This document shows, piece after piece, positions 58,649 through 64,000 of a stretch of DNA of 64,000 nt. Both the position numbers and the translations under genes were made by a program. The DNA is taken from contig NW_006768858.1 of assembly GCF_000204055.1 (NCBI RefSeq), positions 1-64,000 on the forward strand. The letters are read 5' to 3'. Within the stretch, counting starts at the first letter, position 1. Every line of letters starts with the position of its first letter. Under the pieces are notes generated by a model that made no database searches, was not told where the DNA came from, and worked only from the letters and a program-made list of their open reading frames with translations. This DNA comes from Melampsora larici-populina 98AG31 (taxonomy: Eukaryota > Basidiomycota > Pucciniomycetes > Pucciniales > Melampsoraceae).

Positions 58649-59739
58649 TGGAAGATAAAGGAATAGAGTTAGAACTACCCGAGATCGAAGAAGGAGCTCT
58701 CGACGGTAACGGTGCTAGATTCAAATCCGTCTCTCAGCGTATCTCGGATTGCAGCAACACGGAATCAAGACAATCAGCGTCACCTACGCCATACGCCGAG
58801 TCGATTTTTCCTGGAACTACTCCAGGAAGATCACCCGAGCGCTTCCAAAGCGAGCACCCCGCTAACCTCCAGAGTCGTAGTACCACGACCGACCCGAAGT
58901 TTGTTTATACCACAGCGCGCTTCTCAACTCCACGTAAGTGATACTTACCGACTTTCATTCTTTTTCTTCTCTCTCTCGATCTTTGCTTGTCTAGACAATG
59001 TCTGACAAAAGATCATCATCTGCTTGTAGCAGGACCAAACCCAGCCGCTACGGCAACCTCGTCAAGGATTCAGGACAAGCCGATGGCCGAAGGATCAAAC
59101 CAACAGCCGGTCCCTCAGGACAAAGGCAAGACTCCTGTGGGAGTAGCAAGAGCTCCACAAGAGTCTCGCAAACTGGTAAGTTATCAACCCCTCTTGCACC
59201 TAATTTTCCTGAAAGCTTACCCTTGTCTTCTGTAAATTTAGACAGAGCAAGAGCTGGTAGGGGAAGCAAAGTACCAGGAGGTCTGGCAGAAGCTCAAACT
59301 AGCCTACCTCAAATGGGAAGTAGCCCGAGCAATGGACAACTCGAACCCGACCAAGCTCAAGTTATGCAAGGAGGCAGCTTTCAGGTCCAGGAAGAACTGG
59401 CTAGTTCTGAGCAAGACCTACGGACTCAAAGACCAACAGATCATGGATTGGCTTCAAACTTCCTTCAAGAACGGGACAATGGACTGGAATCCAAACGACT
59501 TATCAATCCAGGGGTTCTTTTTGAGGAGCGAGGAGCCTCAAGCTCCGAAAGCTACATCTCAGCCTCAAGCGACCAAGGAGGACCAACCCCCAAAGCACTC
59601 CAAGCACTACCACAACGAGAATTGTCACCAATTCGATCGCAACGATGCGAGAGCTTACGTCAGAGCCCAGGTAATGATGGGTCAAACCCTCCTACAAGAG
59701 GAGGGTTCCAACAGCTCCAATCAACGCCGAGGCAAGTGA
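58649..59739 (+). CDS. Overprinted, spliced second ORF in copy 2
   Basis: Exon A is 58649-58933 (donor GTAAGTG, phase 1), the intron 58934-59029, exon B 59030-59175 (donor CTG|GTAAGT, phase 0), the intron 59176-59241 (66 bp), and exon C 59242-59739, stop TGA. This gives about 309 residues. Exon A is acidic then Ser/Pro/Thr-rich. Exon C encodes a folded-looking stretch (AYLKWEVARAMDNSN, FRSRKNWLVLSKTYGLKDQQ) ending with YVRAQVMMGQTLLQEEGS. The phases, the Trp/Arg motifs and the end position match copy 1. The start codon is made by splicing (A|TG GAA GAT). Bases 59030-59739 also encode gag in another frame. No known domain; role unknown. Confidence 0.58.
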
Positions 59740-61649
59740 AAAAAGAAAATGTAAGTTTTCTTAATACTCAAGAAAGGTCTATTATTCACAAGTTTTCTGA
59801 GCTAACAAAAAATGATTTTGCTTTACCTATGTTAGATGAAATGGCTAAGAATTTCAAACAAGTTCATCACAGATTCAATGAATTGGATAAGGTAGATAGA
59901 ATTTTTGAGGACCATTTTTTGACTAGTAGCTCAAACATTGAGCAAATTTTTAATAAAGTTGATTTAATTTCTCAATTAACTAGAAAGTATATTCAGAATA
60001 CTTATGAGGTAGTTAATAAATTAGATCAAAAAATTTTTAGTGAGGGCTCTCCCTTTATCTCAGCTTTAGATTCCTTCAAAAAAATTTTAAATGAAAATAA
60101 AAAATTATCTGTTTCCTCTTCTTTTACTAACACTGCAAAGATAATGTATTTCTCCAAGGTGAAAAATGATTACATATAATGCACGAAATGATTAATAATG
60201 CAGAATTAATGCAGAAAAATGCAGAATTAATGCAGAATTAATGCATTTTTAATCATTTTGTACATTAAATGGAATCATTTTTCACCTTGGAGAAATACAT
60301 TATCTTTGCAGTGTAAGTTGTCTCCAATGCCAAATGAGGAATTTTTTTCTAATGAGCCAAAACTTGAGAGCACAGAGCCAAATAGTGAGAATAATAAAGT
60401 CTTCATGACTATCTTGAATGATATGAATAAGCAATTATATGAGTCAATAAAAACTATCTTGAGTGGGAAATTTGAAGTTTTTGAGAAAGAGTTGACTACC
60501 TTGAGTAATATTCTGGAGGAAAATCAGGAAATAGCTTTGGAAGAAAAGGAACAATTTGAGAACATACAAAGAGTTCAAGCCATTAATATTGAAAATATTA
60601 TACTTAAGCAATCTGAGCAAGAATAATACTTAGATTCAAGATTTAACAAACTTGAACAAATGATTATTGACATGCATAACAATAATCATAAAGACAAAAT
60701 TTCTCTTGAGGAGGAATTCCATCAACTTCAAGAATCTACTCAAGCAGGTCCTAAAGTTGAATCTTTGGTGAATAACTTTGAAAGACTAAGATTGTCCAAT
60801 CAAAGTATGCAGAGAGATAATAGACCTCCCGCACGGATGGTACCTCTGCATATGCAAAGTTTGAACAAGGGTGAAACTTCACCTATTCAAAATGGAAATA
60901 GAGTTCAGCATCATGAACAAAGTTTTGCGACAGAAAGACCTCCACGACGAGAAAGTTCTATTGTAGAACTTCAGACAACTGAAGCCTTACAAGCCGCAGC
61001 ATTGAGGAAAGAAGTTTTGAGAAACTGTCCAAATGTTAAAGACTGGCCAGAATTCAACGGTGAAGGAGAATATAACCACCAAGAATTCATTGATTGGGTA
61101 GACCAAGTACGGACTACTATGAATCCACCGGATGTTTTAATAACATCTAAATTGTCTTTAGTCTTCAAAGGAATAGCCCGGCAATGGCTTTTAGACTTAA
61201 TGAAGGAAGACGCCCCATATAATAAAACATGGGAAGAATGGAAAGACGCTATCCAATCCAGATTTGGAAATTCTCAGTGGAAGAACAATATGGAGAGAGC
61301 ATTCATGGCGGATTATTTCAAACCAGAAACCGCTCATGACTGTGTCAAATGGGCTAACAAGCAGCAACAAAGAATCAGAGCTTTCAAGCCTGAAGCCTCT
61401 AGTAGTGAAGTAGTAGACAAACTACTATGGAGAGTCCCAGCAACCATTAGAATTCCGGTAAGGAACAGAATTGGTATGGATGGAAAATGGACTGATTTCA
61501 TTCTGGCATTTGAGGAAATCAGCAAAGGCATCCCTCAGACTAAGAAACCTTTACCATTTAGAAATACTTTTGTCAGGAATAATGATCTTCCCAAACAAAG
61601 TAACAGTACAAAAGTACAAGCACCTACAAGTGTGAGGAAACCAGCTTGA
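58998..61649 (+). pseudogene. gag: gag of Ty3/Gypsy copy 2 (MITE insertion and two stops)
   Basis: ATG 58998 sits three bases after a TTGTCTAG acceptor. About 250 Ser/Gln/Arg-rich residues are followed by a Leu/Ile/Asn/Lys-rich coiled-coil-like region (59750-60130, 60314-60790) and a capsid-like part (about 61000-61560) with DWPEFNGEGEYNHQEFIDWV and ARQWLLDLM. A 183-bp MITE plus its 3-bp duplication (186 bp, 62 codons) sits at 60131-60316 and introduces stops but keeps the frame. TAA at 60624-60626 and TGA at 61647-61649 interrupt an otherwise single frame that leads straight into the zinc knuckle of pol. Confidence 0.75.
60131..60313. mobile_element. 183-bp CACTG palindromic MITE, copy 2
   Basis: It starts CACTGCAAAGATAATGTATT and ends with the inverse, ending GCAGTG. 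TAA is duplicated (60128-60130, 60314-60316). The centre is nearly identical to copy 1 at 53.7 kb. Insertion in gag dates it after the retrotransposon. Confidence 0.9.
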
Positions 61650-64000
61650 GCGTGTAATACCTGTGGCAGTACGGACCCAAGTCATGTTTGGAAAACATGT
61701 AAAGGGAAAGGAAAAGCCATCAACAATGTTGACACGGGAGAAGCAGAAGCAGAAGTTGAGGAAGAAGACTTTACGTCTTATAACATTGACAAATATGAAG
61801 ATAGTGATGAAGATAAAGAGACGGTGTTTGACACTGGAGTTGATGCAATAGAAATCAACTTTGAACCAGAAGTTAGTATTGCACAACTACACTCAGAAGC
61901 AGAAATGCCTCTGATTACATCTCCACAAGAAGGAACTGTAAGAATGAGTGATGCAAAACTACTGAAGTGTCGACCAGCCGCAGGTAAAGCTCACACTATT
62001 GGATATCATAGTTTGACAAGAGTCATAGTTAATGACCAAGATGCTGAAGCACTTTTAGACAGTGGAGCATCTTGTTCAGTGGTGGGGAGTCATTATCTCA
62101 CCACTTTATTACCAGACTGGAAGTCAAGGATGGTTCCCTGTGAAAATAACATAAAGTTCACAGGATGCGGCGGAAGCTTGTTTCCTTTAGGTGTAATTTC
62201 TTTGAAACTTGTTTTTCCACATCCGCAAGAATCAGTCAGAATTGATGCTGAATTTGTGGTTATGGAAAACTCACATACCAAATATCTCATAATAGGAGAT
62301 GAGTTTTTATCCATGTATGGAATAGATATTTTTCACAGCAAAGATAAATACTTTACATTTGGTAATGATGTGAAGAAAAAGAAATTTGGACTTCCAATCC
62401 AAAGACCAAAGTTGACAGGACTTGTCTTTAAGAAACAAGAAGATGTAGAACCTCCGCAAGACAAGAGAACCCCTGCAATTGAACCTGTTAATGCAACTCC
62501 ACCATTTATGGAGAGTATCAAAGAAGCTAAGTTTAGTCCCAAACTCACGGATAAACAACATGACCAAATTGTGAGATTGATTGCCAAGTTCAAGGACCAA
62601 TTTGGGTTAGGAGACAACCCACTAGGTACAATTGATAAACACAAAGTGAGTATTCAATTGAGTATAGAGAAACCCTATCCACCTATCTTGCAGGAAGCAG
62701 CTTATCCAGCTAGTCCTAGGAATAGAGTCAAGATTGAAAAACATCTTGATGAATTACTAAAACTGGGTGTAATCCGTAAAGTTGGAGAATCCGAGGAAGT
62801 AGATATTACTACACCAGCAATAATTGCATGGCACAATGGAAACTCTAGATTGTGTGGTGACTTCAGAGCACTGAACACATATACTTTACCTGATAGATAC
62901 CCCTTACCAAGATGTGACCACGTTTTGATCAATCTTGGTAAAGCAATATACATTACAACCATGGATATTTTCAAAGGCTTCCATCAAAATGTTGTAGAAG
63001 AAGCGTGTAGAAAATTTTTAAGGATTATCTGCCATATGGGTATCTATGAATACCTGAAAATGCCTTTTGGTATCAAGAATGCACCAGCTTTCTTTCAAAG
63101 AATGATGGATATAAAATTCAGCAAAGAACTGCGAGAAGGATGGTTGAAAATTTTCATTGACGATATTATCATATTCCATGATAACTGGGATGACCATGTC
63201 AAAGCTATTGAGAAAGTTTTACTCAAGGTCAAGGCTATGGGAATGACAATTTCCTTGAAGAAAAGCAATTTTGGTTTCCACAAAGGAAGGGCACTAGGAC
63301 ATTTAGTGTCTGGACTATGGAATGCAATTGACCAAAATAAGACAGCAGCAGTGTTGCAAAAACCTCCGCCAAAGAGTATCAAGGACATGCAAAGTTTCTT
63401 GGGATTTGCTAGCTACTATAGAATTTTTTTAGAAAATTACGGAAAAATTGCAAATTGCCTATACAAATTGTTTGCTAAAGGTGTTTCCTTTGAAATGACT
63501 AGTGAAAGAATTCACGTGTGGCAAAAGATACAAAATATGATCACCACAGCACCGGTTTTATTGCAACCGGATTTCACTAAACCTTTCAAACTATATGTGG
63601 ACGCATCATTTGAAGGTCTAGGTGCTGCATTACATCAAGTTCAAATCATTGATAGTAAATCCAGAGAAGGTCCAGTTGCATTCATATCAAGACAACTCAA
63701 AGACAGTGAAACCAGATATGGTTCACCACAATCAGAAGCACTAGTGTTAGTTTGGGCGTTGGAAAAGTTGCACTACTATTTAGATGGAGTGTACTTTGAG
63801 GTGATTACTGATTGTACAGGAGTGAGATCTTTGATGAATGTAAAAACTCCAAATAGACATATGTTAAGATGGATGTTGGCCATCCAAGAGTATAGACCAT
63901 ACATGACAATTACACACAGACCAGGTAAGATGCACAACAACACGGACGGTCTCAGCAGAATGGCTTTGCCGAATGATAGTAGTAATCCTGCGTGGGATCC
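61650..64000 (+). CDS. pol: pol of Ty3/Gypsy copy 2 (partial at window end)
   Basis: The frame is open from directly after the TGA at 61647 to the window end. It begins with a C-x2-C-x6-H-x4-C zinc knuckle (61653-61701). An acidic linker follows, then the protease DSGA (Asp at 62058). The reverse transcriptase has LPYDR-like DRYPLPRCDH, an MPFGIKNAPAFFQRMMD stretch and FIDD (63153-63164, Phe in place of the usual Tyr). The RNase H starts near 63600 (VDASFEGLGAALHQ) and reads to PGKMHNNTDGLSRMAL at the end. The integrase is outside. Expression as a Gag-Pol fusion would require reading through or losing the TGA, since no frame change separates gag from pol. All catalytic residues seen are present. 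Confidence 0.92.

Larger units (their letters stand above)
55818..64000 (+). mobile_element. Ty3/Gypsy retrotransposon, copy 2 (continues past the window)
   Basis: Composed of a 5' LTR, a 1.9-kb leader, gag and pol; integrase and the 3' LTR lie past position 64000. Pol is open without a break for all 784 codons visible. Gag carries two in-frame stops (TAA 60624-60626, TGA 61647-61649) and a MITE. The protein relation to copy 1 is obvious throughout pol, with many substitutions, so they are two old members of one family rather than recent twins. The element interrupted a minus-strand gene at 55817. Confidence 0.9.

Noticed and set aside
59740..59765. A AAA AAG run as a slippery site for -1 frameshifting from the second ORF into gag
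   Set aside because: The run follows the TGA of the second ORF, so ribosomes in that frame would not reach it; copy 1 has no such run.
1..64000. CRISPR array or bacterial-type defence island
   Set aside because: The repeats present are foldback motifs, tandem repeats and transposon ends with irregular spacing; genes have introns, so the window is eukaryotic.

Overview
This is a eukaryotic, AT-rich, repeat-dominated window. It most likely comes from a rust fungus (Pucciniales) or a close basidiomycete relative. The evidence is short introns with GTRAGT donors and YAG acceptors, a Ty3/Gypsy retrotransposon with a chromodomain-like tail, KDZ and Tnp2-type transposase genes, a basidiomycete-type TA-flanked DDE transposon, and a probable Tet/JBP-type 2-oxoglutarate dioxygenase pseudogene. 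I see no bacterial operons, no rRNA genes and no CRISPR array. Almost every long coding segment is a transposon gene or a decayed gene.

Layout: 0.1-2.5 kb holds two unrecognised small genes. 3.3-10.7 kb is a 5'-truncated, frameshifted Ty3/Gypsy element (copy 1) with a 706-bp 3' LTR. 11.3-14.1 kb is a decayed multi-exon gene on the minus strand, split by an 888-bp CACTG-ended element. 14.5-15.1 kb is a solo LTR. 15.4-17.4 kb is a minus-strand Tet/JBP-like pseudogene split by a 347-bp foldback element. 19.0-20.4 kb is another decayed gene running into an array of short GGTGAG hairpins. 26.0-27.9 kb is a foldback element built from about 25 copies of a TGTAGGCGC-type motif, with an 814-bp palindromic CACTA-ended element nested near its centre. 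31.3-34.5 kb is a KDZ transposase pseudogene. 36.3-40.1 kb is a 3742-bp DDE transposon with exact TA duplications, inserted in a roughly 80-bp tandem repeat. 43.0-49.8 kb holds two paralogues of an unknown gene family on either side of a nearly intact Tnp2 (CACTA/EnSpm-type) transposase. 50.6-52.2 kb is an unrecognised gene with a coiled-coil tail. 54.6-55.8 kb is a multi-exon gene cut off by the 5' LTR of a second Ty3/Gypsy element. That element (copy 2) fills 55.8-64.0 kb and runs off the window with an uninterrupted pol frame.

How the parts relate: the small palindromic elements (CACTA, CACTG and CACAG ends, mostly with 3-bp target duplications) look like non-autonomous relatives that a Tnp2-type transposase could mobilise. 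At least four coding exons are interrupted by such insertions or by an LTR element. Many in-frame stops in the older genes are TGA where the family would carry Arg, as expected from CGA to TGA decay.

The most unusual signal is in the two Ty3/Gypsy copies. In both, the first part of gag is open in two frames. One frame is a low-complexity Ser/Pro/Arg-rich gag leader. The other, read only after removal of two short introns with matching phases, encodes a roughly 290-310 residue protein. Its tryptophan-rich middle, C-terminal motif and stop position are conserved between the diverged copies. In copy 2 the start codon of this second protein appears to be created by splicing (A|TG), downstream of a chain of small leader introns.
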